Shown: positions 11,739 to 23,800, counted from the first letter of the stretch. The stretch is 64,000 nt of DNA from Strigops habroptila (GCF_004027225.2 NC_046358.1:66855028-66919027), one strand, 5' to 3'. Program-made: numbers and translations. Notes: generated from the letters alone by a model not told the origin.

Positions 11739-14499
11739 TGCTTTGTCCAATGAGGAGCCTGGAGCTGTGTTTCAGAACTTAAAAATGAGAACCAGATCAG
11801 CATGTGTGACAATTTAGTTGACATCTTCTATAGACAATCTGATCAAAGAAGTAAAAGTAGATTAAGCCTCTTTTTGGAGAACTGGAGAAAGTGTCATTAA
11901 GTAACCATGTTAAGTTATGATAACTTTCAACATGCTTGAATTGTGTGACAGTCAGGTGTGGTGACACACTGAGAAAATGAGTGTTAAAACGTCGTAGATT
12001 TCTACTGTGACTTTGCACTAGGACTTCAATGATATTGTAGGTCTGTGTTGGAGATCTGTGTAGGTAATGTGGGTTCTACCAGAATCTTGATTACCACTGA
12101 TTTGTTTATTAAAAGATATATAAATACAGGATAAATGAGAACAGAGGAAGGTTATTTTAGGAAGGTTAGACCCACATAACTAACCTTGAAATGTTGTCAC
12201 AAATCGCTTTGGTAACCTCCTTCAGTACAGAGAGGAGAAAAGGAAAAATACCCCCCCACCCCACCTCCAAACCATTAAGGGAGTATTCCAGGCCAAAAAA
12301 TCCTGTACTTGCTGCAAGGTGGATGATGGAGATGCACCTATTGCATTCTGTTAATTCTTCATGAGCAAACAGAGGACAGAATTGTCAGGATTTTAAATGT
12401 CCTTCCCAAACAAAGCAATAGCAGAGAGACAGGATAACAAATAGAAACAAATGACAGAGAGTGATTTAAAAAATAGCGTGTAAAATGTAATTTTTGGGGC
12501 AGTAGCAGTGAGAGGGTATTTTCATTCCTTGGACTCTTACTTTATGCTAAATATTTGGCAATTTTGAAATAAAACTGACTTATTTGCTCAATGGTCTGAG
12601 AAACAATTGGCTACGCAAAAGCAGACTAATAAGATATCACAGCATGGACTTTACAATGCCAGAGTATTGGAGAAGGATCACAAATTGTTTTCCATCATAA
12701 TGAAATGAAGGGCAAAGATGAATCACCAGATGATAAATAAATTAATGTTGCTTCTAATGATGTACATTATATTCAGCTCTGTATGGTTTGCAATATTTAT
12801 GGTATTTGGCTTTGAAACAGTGATTTCATTCTTGTGAAGAATCTACTATGTACCCATTTATAATATTTCTTTTGATGTTCATTCAGGTCCTAGCAGAGGG
12901 AATTTATATAAGCTGCCAAAGTAAGGCTTGCATTAAGGTACACAGAGTTTTAAGTACCTTCTGTCATGTAACTGTAAAAAAACCCCTAATTTCAGGGCTT
13001 GTTGTTTCTTCTGAAAGTGTTTGATGAGGAATTATTTGAAGAACAGTGAAGCTAAACAGAAAGCAAAACAATAAAGATGCTCAGTGGTAACCAGACTTTG
13101 GCTTCTGATACTGAAAGTGCCTGGTCCATTTCATCATTGTTGACAGTTATGAAACACAAAAAATACAAAATAAAAACCAAAGTCTTGTTCAAATTGGTAG
13201 AGAAACTCCAGTAGAATGGCACTGGGAATTTGTGTTATCCATGAATTTTCAGGCATTCTCAACAATATTTAGTATGTATGTAAAAGTATGTACAGAAAGA
13301 TGTAAACAGGCTTCCCTAGAGCCCAGAAATGATGATTCATGCTGGTGGCAAGGGTAGGTTGTTTTATAGAGAGCACCAGGTGTGTTTGAATAAACAGATT
13401 CCAGGTGGCATAATCTCTCAATATTGGAAGCAGCATGGAAGACAATTCTTTTATGAACTGCATCCCACTATACGAGACAATCTAAGAGATGAAACATTTG
13501 CACCAAGGTTACAAATACTGAAAAATAAGTGACATGTCAAGTACATTTCTAGCTGTTATTTTGCTTAGCAAAAGCCATTTCAAGATCTCTTGACAAACAT
13601 AAAGGAAAATGTGTGTGTGAATTCCAAACAGGTCCCCTCTTCCCTGATTCCATTTCTAAATCTGGAGAACTGCTGGTTATGAATGGATTTGAATAGCACA
13701 CACATTGTGGGTCATAGTTCAGCTGGAATCCTGAGATTAATGCAAGGAAACAAAGACATTGCTAGCTATAAATCCCACAAGCATCTTCACTTATTTGTGA
13801 TTACACATGCATATTTTTCACTGCAAAATGTACGTATCAGCACTCGGTATGCATTTTTATTGATTTCCCAACCCTCCCACCCCATCTTCTGGAAAAGTCA
13901 AGGTACACAGTGTCTTTTCAAAGCCACAACTTGCAATAAATGGTTTTGAATGTCAAAGATTTTTTTTTTTTTTTTTTTTTTTGTGTGTGGCCTTAGATTC
14001 TGATCTAAACTGGCAATAACCCTTCTGAGTGGAAACTAGTGTGGGATCATACTCCATTCTCTCAATCTTGCTAAGCCATATGGACTTTGGGTTCCCAATA
14101 GCTCTTCAAAGAATCTCTCTCCCCACTCTGGTTTTGCTTATAGAAACTTATTGTGCACTTATTTCAGTAAACCCCACAACAATATGTTGAGACCTTTTTT
14201 TTGTGGTTCTTCAGTGCAAAGCATCACAAGGAACTTGGACATGGCCATTCTGCCACTCTCTCATTGTTCCTGCCAGTAGCAACAGGTAAAATGCATGAAA
14301 GAGACAACAGCACACAGGATTTCTCCTGCTGCTATATGTAAATGTTGCAGAAGTACAGGTACAAATGACCCTTTCAATCTTAGGAACCATGGAGAAAAGC
14401 ATTCCTCCTACTCATATAAAGATGAGTTTAATTTATTTTGGGTCGAGTTTACTGGTGGCACAGAAGTAACCACAATGCTATCTGTTGTGTTGGCACCAC
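11739..14499. other. 2.8 kb unique DNA with a 23-base T-run
   Basis: No gene is recognised. There is a T-run of 23 bases at 13960-13982 and a C-rich stretch near 12250-12266. Short open frames (for example 13683-13949 plus, 88 codons) look like chance. Confidence 0.5.
13960..13982 (+). repeat. Poly(T) run, 23 bases
   Basis: This is an uninterrupted T-run followed by 'gtgtgtgg'. It could be the poly(A) tail of a minus-strand retrocopy, but no retrocopy body is recognisable downstream on the plus strand, so it is best read as a simple repeat. Confidence 0.85.
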
Positions 14500-14815
14500 T
14501 GCAAAAACCTTTAAGAAAGCACCAGGCAGCTGACGGGGTGGAAGAACCCATGTGGAGACACAAGCTTGGAAGGAGGCACCATGCTGGGCAGAACCAGCCT
14601 TGAAGGGCTGTGGTCCATGGGTGATCCATGCTGTGGCAGGGACTCTAAGTAACAGAGCTGCAGGAAAACCTGAGGAAGCAAAGAGCATCTGAGAAAAGGG
14701 ACAAGGAGCAAAGTGTGGCAGAGGAAAGCAGGAAAAGCATTTGAGAGAAACCATTGTGCACATGACCCTCACATCCTGTGCTGCCTATGACCTCCATGTG
14801 GAATTGGGATGGATT
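14500..14815 (+). mobile_element. LTR-like diverged segment (probable avian ERV LTR upstream half)
   Basis: The segment is GC-richer than its surroundings and resembles the upstream half of the avian LTR family whose 3' half is seen at 19035-19393. It has repeated 'cccatg...' blocks, 'gtccatgggtgatccatgct', 'gtggcagggactc', and a purine-rich 'gaggaag...gcagagg' part. The match is from pattern memory and is diverged. The 3' half with the AATAAA and terminal CA is missing, and a solo LTR in the opposite orientation begins about 25 bases after it. A non-retroviral origin is possible. Confidence 0.4.
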
Positions 14816-14941
14816 TAGTAACCTATAGTGAAAACTGCATGTCACGTCCTGGTGGACAGTACAAACAGGATTCGGCTCTCACGGGGTGAAATTTAGACAC
14901 AAATGAGGTCAAATGTCCAAATAATGCAATTTATTATCTAA

Positions 14942-15063
14942 AACTATTGTAAAAAGTAAAATAAAATAAAAAAGAATAAAAAAGAAAAAGGAAAAGAGGA
15001 AGAGCAGGAAAAAAAAGGATAGAAGCAGTATATCGATAGATTTGCAGAGAGAGAGAGAAAGAG
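14942..15063. repeat. Purine-rich tract inside the solo LTR
   Basis: About 120 bases consist mostly of A and G on the plus strand (many 'aaaag', 'aggaa' and a GA repeat near 15046-15060), interrupted near 15030. On the LTR's own strand this is a pyrimidine-rich tract between its TATA box and its polyadenylation signal. Confidence 0.75.
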
Positions 15064-15292
15064 TCAAATAGTTAAGTTACCACCACGAAGCCGTGCGGTG
15101 TCCCGTCGTCCGGATCGGTGGGAGAAGTCTTCCAACTAGCTGGTGGTTGTGAGGTCCTTTATACCATATTGCGTCCGGATGCCAATCAGATAACCGTTGC
15201 CCCAGTGCAACAACTGCGACGAGCCATGGGCTGCATCTGTGAATTACGCATTTCAGCAGGTTTTTATCTGCTGACCATACAGTTTGTTCTTT

Positions 15293-15388
15293 CAAGGATG
15301 CTCCCATCTGCTTTTTGGTTCCTGCAAGGACTTTCCCGTCTGCTTTTTGTTTCTTGCCGGGATGTTCCTGTCCTCTTATCAGAACTGA
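15293..15388. repeat. Three imperfect 32-bp tandem copies
   Basis: Copies start at 15293, 15325 and 15357, each with a 'caagga/ccggga' start, a 'cccrtctgctttttg' core and a 'ttcctg/ttcttg' end; the third is the most diverged. They lie in the U3 part of the minus-strand solo LTR. Confidence 0.8.
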
Positions 15389-15521
15389 AACATCCCAGCC
15401 TCCTCCCTGTGCAAGGACGAGTAGCTGCATCAACAGAGTTGAATCCACAAGTTGTTTCAGAGAGCAATGAAGTCTCTTTCTGAGGAGTAAATGGTCTTGG
15501 CACACTCGCTATGATTTATAG

Positions 15522-15625
15522 CTCACAGAGAGCAATGGTTGAGACAAATACCTATTTTACGTATCAGTCCTAAGTTCACAGAGAGCAATGGTTGAGACCA
15601 ATATCTGTTTTACATATCAGTCCTA
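15522..15625. repeat. Two 51-bp direct copies at 53-bp period
   Basis: Copies are at 15522-15572 and 15575-15625 and differ at about six positions. A shorter related piece ('tcagagagcaatga') occurs near 15457. The position in U3, far upstream of the TATA box, is where retroviral LTRs often carry duplicated enhancers; that role is inference. Confidence 0.9.
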
Positions 15626-15822
15626 CACCAGGCAATCTTAGACTAGGAGCTAATGAGATGTGTCTGAGTTAAGGTGAACCTGAGAAAGGGGGAGAAGGAT
15701 TTCTACTTACGTGCTTGCTTCATTGTGGGTTTTTCCCTTCCATACCTGACTTCATAATCAAAAGTTGGTGTTAATTAGCAGCACGTGAAATTGAGTAAGC
15801 ATCTTCCAAGTTGAGACTGTCA

Positions 15823-16402
15823 CATATACACACAATGATGAAAAAATAGATTGCATACATAGCACTAAAAAAGCCAGTCACCAGTGACTGAAAGCCTGTA
15901 CAGCTTAATCTCTAAAACTAAATCTGGGATTAGGTACCAACTGTCTTTTTAGAATATCTATATGTTAGGTTGTCATCTTCGAAAGAAAATCTTTGCAGTC
16001 AGCCACATTTATAATGAAGTGTTAGATTGTTTCCACTACTTGCCTTATATAGTAAATAAATAAATAAAACAAAAACAAACAAACTTTCTCATGTAAGATG
16101 CTTTCCTTGTAAAGAATCCCCAGAGTGTTTGCACTACTCTGTTTAGATTTAATCTAGTCCCTAGTATGTGTCTAATTTGAAAATAACTAGAAATTGTGAT
16201 TAAAAAGTGGTGATGATGTTTTCTTTCTCCAGGTGAGCATGTTCTGTAGAAATGCCCTGTCAATGGAGTGATGGAATCCAAACACCACTGTATGCATCTC
16301 AAAACAGAAAATAACAGCTTAAGAAAATAAAGAGGATGAAATACTTAGACTCAGGCAGTTTAGAGTCCCCAGGTATAGAGTCCCCAAGCTAAAATATTGT
16401 TA
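15823..16402. other. Unique AT-rich DNA
   Basis: It holds a short AAAT/AAAC-rich patch at about 16052-16082 and no recognisable gene. Confidence 0.5.
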
Positions 16403-16589
16403 TGCCTTTGGAACAAGTTGCCCAAAGAAGTGGTAAATTCTCCATCCCTGGCAGTGTTCAAGGCCAAGCTGGACAGAGCCTTGGGTGACACGGACTAGTG
16501 TGAGGCATCCCTGCCCATGGCAGGGGGGTTGGAACTGGATGATCTTAAGGTCCTTTCCAACCCAAACCATTCTATGATTTTGTGATTCT
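16403..16589 (+). mobile_element. CR1 LINE 3' end fragment
   Basis: The segment runs from 'ggaacaagttgcccaaagaa' to 'ccattctatgattttgtgat'. It is of the second 3'-end type in this window, with 'agagccttgggtgacacgg' and 'ctagtgtgaggcatccctgc', shared with the copies at 29590 and 44238. Confidence 0.93.
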
Positions 16590-17299
16590 TATGATACTTC
16601 CTTTTGTGTATTCTATGGTAGTGCTAATTTTCCTAATAGCTTGACAGATTAAAAATACTAAAATAGCCTATTTCCTATGGCTTTTAACCAAAATTATAAG
16701 AAATATCCCATATTTCAGACTCAAATCCGTTTTCCTATGTTGCCTTGAAATTTTCACTTCCTCTGTGTAGTTGCACAAAAGCTATCACTCTCATATTTTG
16801 TTCATGTTTTTAATATAGGATATAGAATATGAGGTTGAAGCAGTGAAAATCTTACTGCTTCCTATGCTGTCGCTAGCATTTTTATTACCAGCTTCTTTGA
16901 CAGCTTAATAACAGTCATCCGTATAATAATAGGAGTTACAGAAGGAAGCATCTAGTGAGCAAAGTTCAACAGAAAGCCTTAGATTGTGTGTAAGGACTGG
17001 AAAGTGGGAAGCATCCAACACCAAAAAAATGTGAATCTGGTATTTCTTTTGCTAAACATCATCTCCACTGTTGTTTCCAGTCTTCTCTGATCAGTACTGT
17101 GTCTTCTAATGTTCAGACTGGAGCTCTAAGCCACTAGAGAAGACTGAAAAATAGGGTTGGGTGTAAAGAAAAAGCATGCAATATATACTGGAAAAGGCAT
17201 AAAAAATAGGTCATAAAATTTCAAGCTGAAATGTAGGAAATGTCCCTTAATGTTCTTTAGTGCCTTTAGTGGTGGCCTTGTGGTGGTTTAGTGGTGGCC
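16590..17299. other. Unique AT-rich DNA
   Basis: Nothing recognisable is seen in this interval. Confidence 0.5.
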
Positions 17300-17382
17300 T
17301 TGGCAGTGCTGGCGTAAAAGTTGGACTTGAGGATCTTAAAGGTCTTTTCCAACCTCTTTGATTCTACAATTCTGTGATTCTA
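17300..17382 (+). mobile_element. CR1 LINE 3' tail, old subfamily
   Basis: Only the last 80 bases remain: 'gttggacttgaggatcttaa', 'aggtcttttccaacctcttt' and the tail 'attctgtgattct'. The 'tcttttccaacc' wording marks a different and older CR1 type than the 'tcccttccaaccc' copies. Confidence 0.85.
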
Positions 17383-19034
17383 AATGCTGTACAAAGAGAA
17401 GTCTGGCCAACCTGCCAAGAGGCACGTTGAATGTGAATGCATTATAGAATATCAGTTATGCAATGTGCATTTTAAACTTAGCAGATACTGGCAAGAAGAT
17501 AAAGAAATAAGCTACCTCTTGTTAAATGTCTTTTGTATCAATTTCTATCACCCATGTTGAAATATCTATAGAAGAACATTATAAAGACAGCATTTAAATT
17601 CCCCTCACCCCCCCACCCCGCCGGAATTGCAGACTTATCATAACATGGTACTGATTATTGGTCTGAATTATGCTCAATTATTGTAGTTCCTTCTGCAGCT
17701 CTTCTCCTTTCTTATCTGGAAGATATTTTTCTAAGAAACTTATAAATACAGCTTTACAGAGAGTTAATTCTTATTTTAGCCATAGATTATCTACTGTGCA
17801 AAACATAACAATAATCTGAGTAGTTTCTTACTGTTTTCTTTTTAATCAGGTGGTATATATGTCGTATTTGTCAAGCTAAACTGGCACTGCTTAGCTGCAT
17901 CTCATAAACCTTGCTGGTGACTAGGGGGGATTCTCCTTGGAGACTATCTATTGGAGAGAAGGGATCTGAGATCTGTTTGCACATTCACACTAAAAGCCTT
18001 GTGTATCTAATATTCTTTACTTCGCTAAAGATTTTTTGTTTCTTTTATGGGAAAAAACCCCAGCATTGCATCATGTCAGGTCAAATAGAAACTCTAGCAG
18101 TGATTCTTTGGACATTACATATGTTGCAGATCTGTGATTCTGGAGGGGTTCAGCAAGACAGCTGAAATGGGCACCAGGTGTTTGAAATTTGGCTGCTGTG
18201 TCATTTCCTACTGTTTAATGTGTTGGTTTTAGTGTCAAAAGGAATTACAAGAGAGACCAATCACCTGAGTGACATTAAGAAAATCTGTTCCTTTTGTTTC
18301 TCTGCCTGATGGTTTAGCAGGTGAATTGTGGCATTATTGCATCGACTGGAATAAGCATTAGGGTCATTGGAGGGTCAGGTTTTCATTCTTTGACTGAACG
18401 TGTTATATTGCTTTCTGAACCCTCCAAATGGCCTAACACTTCACTTGCTTATCTGTTCCAATAAAACATCTTTGACGGAAACCACAATCTCTGCTTCTTT
18501 CTCAAAGGACACACTAAAGATGCAACGTAGTACACGTCTGTCATTCTGTTAAATTACCCTGTTTGTGAAGAAGCTGATGATGTCCTTAACTGTCTTCAAT
18601 AATCTGCTCCTCACTCTCCCTGGGAAAACAATATGGCATTATTCTGCTCCAGAAGAGAGCAGAATCAGCTAGAGCTTGAAACAGTTCTAAAGCCTCATGT
18701 GAATCCTGTAGAAATAAAATGCATACTCATCTCTTTAGCTTTACTGAATCTGCAAAACTGGATATGGAGACAGCAGACAGCAGCTCAGCTACACCGTGAT
18801 GTTAGGACTTTGTTTACATTTGCTTGAAATCATAGCACAAAGGAAGCTTGTGATTTCCCTGGAGGTTTTTCAAGTTAAACTGTTTGCTACTCTCTCTCAG
18901 TGAAAAACTGAACAGTAGAGTGTACACTGGGGAAAATAAATGCTACCTTCTTCGTGGTCTCAGTGTCTAATCTGCTAGAGGTTAAAGATGAGTGTCATTG
19001 TATTTGGCTTGTGTATCAAGATTTTGGTAGTGGT
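17383..19034. other. Unique DNA, no gene seen
   Basis: It contains a C-rich patch at about 17605-17622. The part 18240-18490 has less simple sequence and more balanced base composition than its surroundings and is mentioned as a weak candidate conserved element. Confidence 0.45.
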
Positions 19035-19393
19035 GGACAATGTGTGATGAATTCACCATGACCACTACTCCCTGTCCCTGGCAGGGGAGAAGGTTGACAA
19101 TTCAGGAGTGAAGTTGAGCTTCCTGAGGGTAAGAAGGGAGGGAAGGTTCAGGGAAAAGTGTTTTAAGATTTGGGTTTTGTTTGACATTATTTTACTCTGA
19201 TTTGATTGGCAATAAATTAAATTAATTCCTATAGTGGTGTCTGTTTTACCTGTGACAGTAACTGGTGAGTGCCTCTCCCTGCCCTTATCTTGATCCATGA
19301 GCCTTGTGTTGTATTTTCTTTTTGTTCAGTTGAAGGGAGTGATAGAGTGGCTTTGGTGAGCACCTTGTGTCCAGCCAGGTTCAACCCACCACA
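19035..19393 (+). mobile_element. Retroviral LTR fragment, 3' half, plus strand
   Basis: I recognise an avian LTR 3' half: 'acaatgtgtgatgaattcac', a 'ggagtgaagttgagc' block, 'taagatttgggttttg', an AATAAA at 19211-19216, 'cctgtgacagtaactggtga', 'gagcgg'-like 'gatagagtggctttgg' and the end 'caacccaccaca', closing in CA at 19393. The upstream half of the LTR is absent, so it is truncated. Neither internal retroviral sequence nor a target-site duplication is evident. Confidence 0.7.
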
Positions 19394-20318
19394 ATCATTT
19401 AGATTTTACAAATAGTTAAAGAAGGTGAGAACACCTTTCAACTTATGTCTTCCTATTACAGTACACAAGCATGAATTCTCAAGGATGCTCTAAATAATGA
19501 CTGTTTTGTATTTTATTCCACTAGTACATCCTAACTCATAACACTGCAGGAAACTTTGGTGCTGAAGGATGGCCCCTCACAACAAATCAGTTAGGAGGCC
19601 AGACGAAACACTAAGATGTGAGTTTCCACAAGTCTCTACTTGAAACAGCAATTGAAATTCTTCATGAGCCTGTACCTGAAAGCCTAATGTTCAATAAAGA
19701 TGATGAATGGAAAGATTGATAATTGCCAGTAAGACATTTGACATTTTCATTTACATAGACTTTACTGCAGTTATTTGGAAAGATCACAGTTTTCCTTCTT
19801 CGTAAGGGAAAGTTACGTCTAGTGCAGGAGGTAGCTCCATAAGAAATTGGAATTCCCAGCTACTCTGTAGGTAACATTATCAGTGCTTACTTTGCCCTGT
19901 GATATTCCTAACACCATATATTTTACTTTGTATCACAACTTTTGTTATAGGTCGAATTTTGATTCAGATTTGACTTTGAATTTTACAGCAAATCTGATTC
20001 TCTGTTGTTTTCTGGATATATTTGGAGATCTGGAATTCCCTACAGTAACCTATAATGGAATTATGAATTGACAAAACCCTTTCCCTCCCTATTCTAAATC
20101 TGGTTGAATCATTCAGAATCTGAACCAGTATCTTTGTTTAAGGTAGTAGATTCTGCTGTCCCTTGAGGGATTGACTGGGGACTTTCCTAGTGTGTGTTTT
20201 GCAGTACACAGGCCAGCACTATGTTGCTCTCAGAGTGAGTGCCCCTTTAGAACGGTGCTGGTTTTACTGTATGCTATATTTCACTCTGTGTAAAGCATTA
20301 TTCTGAGACAAAAACATG
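19394..20318. other. Unique AT-rich DNA
   Basis: No recognisable gene or repeat is present. Confidence 0.5.
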
Positions 20319-20826
20319 TACTGGTGAGACACCCCCCCTGCAGTCCTGTGTCTAGCTCTGGGCAACAACACAAGGGGAATGTGGAGCTGTAGGAGTGAAT
20401 CCAGAGCAGACCACGGAGATGCTGTGAGGGCTGGAGCAGCTCTGCTCTGGAGACAGACTGAGAGAGCTGGGCTTGTTCAGCCTGGAGAAGAAAAGGCTTT
20501 GGGGAGACCTTAGAGCAGCTTCCAGTGCCTAAAGGGGCTACAAGAAACCTGGAGAGGGGCTTTGGACAAGGGGGAATGGCTTTAACCTGACAGAGGACAG
20601 ATTGAGATGAGATCTTAGGCTGAAGTTCTTCCCTGTGAGGGTGGTGAGGCCCTGGCACAAGTTGCCCAGAGAAGCTGTGGCTGCCCCATCTCTGGCAGTG
20701 TTCAAGGCCAGATTGGACAGGGCTTGGAGCATCCTGGTCTAGTGGAAGGTGTCCCTGCCCATGGCAGGGGGTTGGAACTGGGTGAGCTTTAAGGTTCTTT
20801 CCAAACAAAAACATTCCATAATTTGA
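20319..20826 (+). mobile_element. CR1 LINE 3' fragment with RT C-terminal remnant
   Basis: The fragment begins in the CR1 ORF at the 'ctggtgagac...' block and continues through 'ctgagagagctgggcttgtt', 'ctggagaagaaaaggctt' and 'gtggtgaggccctggcac' to a degenerate tail near 20826. It is the same subfamily as the minus-strand copy at 54321-54797. Compared with that copy it lacks 21 bases near 20572, with GGAC on both sides of the missing piece. A 199-codon minus-strand frame across it (20281-20880) is an antisense artefact. Confidence 0.93.
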
Positions 20827-23800
20827 TGAACATACAGCTGCCACACTGAACCTGAACTTTCTCAGGGACAGTTCAGTCATAGGGATGGGGTTTCACCCCA
20901 ACTAGTTTTGAAAGGTAGTAGTACTGCTCTTCATTACTGTGAAGGTAAATTAGGAAATTCATTACTTGTAGAAGAAACTTTGTTTCTTTCCTCTTGTAAT
21001 GCAATCAGATACTCAACAGGGATATTACAGAATATAAATTAATAACACTAGTACAAAAATGCAGGTGCATCTTTTTCCTGAGAAATGGAGAATGGGAAGA
21101 TTAGCAGGGAAAGGTACAGGCAGTTACATCTCACACATATCTCACTGGATGTTGTATGCAGAGCTGGTTTTAATGTTTCTGCCCATGTGTCAGAAATGCA
21201 GATTTTGTGTTGCACTAAGTCAATCTGAAGGTGAAATAAAGCTGGGAAATGCAGTAAGAAACCCTGAATTTCTTACACTGTTTTCAGAGAAAGAAATGAA
21301 GATATTACATAAAAGCCCTATTTTTTGAGGGAACAGGTTGTTAAAATAAATATATATATTTCAGAATTAGTAGTGTAATTGTGTCAAAATGAGGGGCCTT
21401 TTTTATCACAGTATAGGAATGAGGCCTGGGTCCATGAGATACGCGGTGAAGGGGCTAAGGAAGTGTGGTAGTTGCAAGACCCTGGTGAGGGTGATGGGCT
21501 GCAGATGGGGGTGATTAGACTGTCAGGCAGAGGCCTGATGGCCCTTAAAGCTGCCTCAGCCAGGTGGAAGAAGGAGTGATGGGAATGTTTCTGTTTTGCC
21601 CTTGTGCAAGACCTACAGCCTTTGAGCAGCTCTGACCAAAGGTGATTGAAAATCTCCTTATCCCTCACTTACATATAATAAATATACCAAAGTGGGGAAG
21701 TGGTTGATTCCCTACACCATCAATGATGGCAGCAACAGGTAACTTGACTGCAGTCCCACTTTCTCTCAGAAGTGTAAGTTTGGCATTTTGAGCTCCTTTA
21801 ATGAAGAGGATGAGAATGGGACCTTCTTACTTTTTGGACAGGTTGATGGGCTTGCTCCTCTGTCCTCCCCAAAGCAGGGATGCCTCTTAAGAAGTTTGTG
21901 CCTCTGATTGATTAGTTTAGATGGTACCTGGATGGAAACTAAGCTTGATGAATTACCCATTGGTTCTTCCATATGAGCTCCATTAATCATTGGGTAGTTT
22001 GGATTTTAGCACTAATGCAGCAAGTGAATTTATCAATGGCAATTGTGACTCTGTGTTTCTGTTGCTGCAATAATCTGCAATATTTGCAAATCTGTAATTG
22101 TGAAAGTTATTGTAGAATGTGACTGGACGTGTAGTGTTGACTTGGTGATAATCAGAAGTTAAGCTGAACTGATCCCAGTCCCTCTGACCTCTGAGGACTG
22201 GCTGGAATGCAATAGAAGGTATTTTCTGCTTCATTTCTATACTTTTAACACAACAACAGAGCAGAGGAACAGAGAATGAGAGGAGAAAAATCTGCGCTGA
22301 ACATTGAACTTTCCAGTTTTCCCTTTCTGTCTGAGACAGTTGAAAACAAGATACAATCAAACAAAAATTACCATTTAAATAACATGTTAAACATCAGAAA
22401 ATATTGCTCTCTGACACATGAAAAAGTATGACAGGATACCAGAAGGTAGTCCAGCCCATCTCTGGAGTCTATCCTCCTCTAGAAGAGAACACCTGCACTA
22501 TATAATTCCTGAAACATGATAATTTAACTGGATTTTATAAAATTAGTGATGCAGACTAAGATAAATGTTCCAGTGCTCACTTGCAGAAATTCTCCCAGAG
22601 TGTCATCTTTGTGGCAATTACATGATATTCCTTTCTGGGCTACCAAAAATTCTTACTGCGAATAATTTACTCTCTTTGTAATGGTTTTTTATGTTCCTCA
22701 GTTGTGTTTTCACTAAACTGAACAATGACTATTCTTTTCATTTACTGTCACAGACTACAGATTCTAGATCAATGTTCGCTGTTCTTCTCTTGACTTCCTT
22801 AAACTGATTGACGTCTTCCTAGCAGTGTAGTTTCCCCTTGCAGAGATAATTCTGAGCTGAAGCCCTACCAGGGCAGGGTAGAGGAAAAATATAATTTCCT
22901 TTTTCCCACAGACAAATTCTAGTCTATATATTAAGATTTCATAATTACTTTTTTCATTAAGGCTGCTGATTTGATAAGGCTGCTTCTGACCCATGATATT
23001 CCCTTTGTTTTTGATCTTTAACAGTCAGTCCTTTCTCAGACTTCAGTCAGTATTATTTAACCATAGCAAATCTTCTGATGTTGGTGCATCTTGATAAGAT
23101 TAGGTTTTATGCTCAGAAATGTGATGAAAGACTTCACCTCTCACATGCAGAAGAATTGTTAAGTTTACCATCCATTAAGTATGAACGTGCTGAGAATAGT
23201 ACCTGTGGCTTTTCATAACATGTCTTGTCTTTTTTGGTTGGCTTCATTTCATCATTGTCATTCATGCAGTATGTCAGTAAATGGATATGAACAAGTTCAA
23301 ATCCTTTTTCTTTGAAACACATTGACTTTTAGTCTCCTTGAATAACACTACCTTAAGAATAAAACTAAGACCTGTTTGGAATGAGAGGTTCAGATTATTG
23401 GCCATCTATACTAGAGATATTAGGTTTTGGTTTAACTCTACCAGTAAGCCTGTGGAAAAGGCAAGAAACACAAAGTGTAATTGCTATATATATTTGTACA
23501 CAATTGGATTTCACTAACCTATGCTTCTGATACATGTTTTTGTCTTTATATTCCTGTTCTTTGTGGAATAAGCTGCTTTTCTCCAGGATGGAAACTGTCA
23601 TATACATAATTTAGGTGCCCTGCATATCAGCAATAAGTAACAGCAGAGATTCTCCGTTTGGGGATGAAATTACTCATTCACTTTGCTTCCTGTGTCTTTG
23701 TGAATAGATTATTCTCCTAACATGGCATTTTAGGGATTTATCAAACTTGCCATGAATTTGGTAAGCTATATAAATTTTTAGAATTTATGTGTGTCATCAT

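Larger units (their letters stand above)
14840..15822 (-). mobile_element. Solo LTR, minus strand, with internal tandem repeats in U3
   Basis: The plus strand begins TGTCACG at 14840 and a matching ...TGTCA end lies at 15822, so both ends give TG...CA. On the minus strand a TATAAAG box lies at 15157-15163 and AATAAA at 14930-14935, with a CpG-containing leader between 15070 and 15130, as expected for U3-R-U5. U3 holds two tandem repeats (15293-15388 and 15522-15625). No gag-like frame or primer-binding site flanks it, so it looks like a solo LTR left by recombination. The exact ends are uncertain because no target-site duplication was found. Confidence 0.6.

Noticed and set aside
13960..13982. 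Poly(T) as tail of a processed pseudogene on the minus strand
   Set aside because: No coding or UTR-like body or target duplication is recognisable next to it.
15077..15505. 142-codon minus and 121-codon plus frames
   Set aside because: Both lie inside the solo LTR and include its 32-bp repeats; there is no gene-like pattern.
20281..20880. 199-codon minus-strand frame
   Set aside because: It is antisense to a plus-strand CR1; the Pro/Leu/Ser-rich product recurs at every copy of this subfamily (for example 54415-54993 plus).
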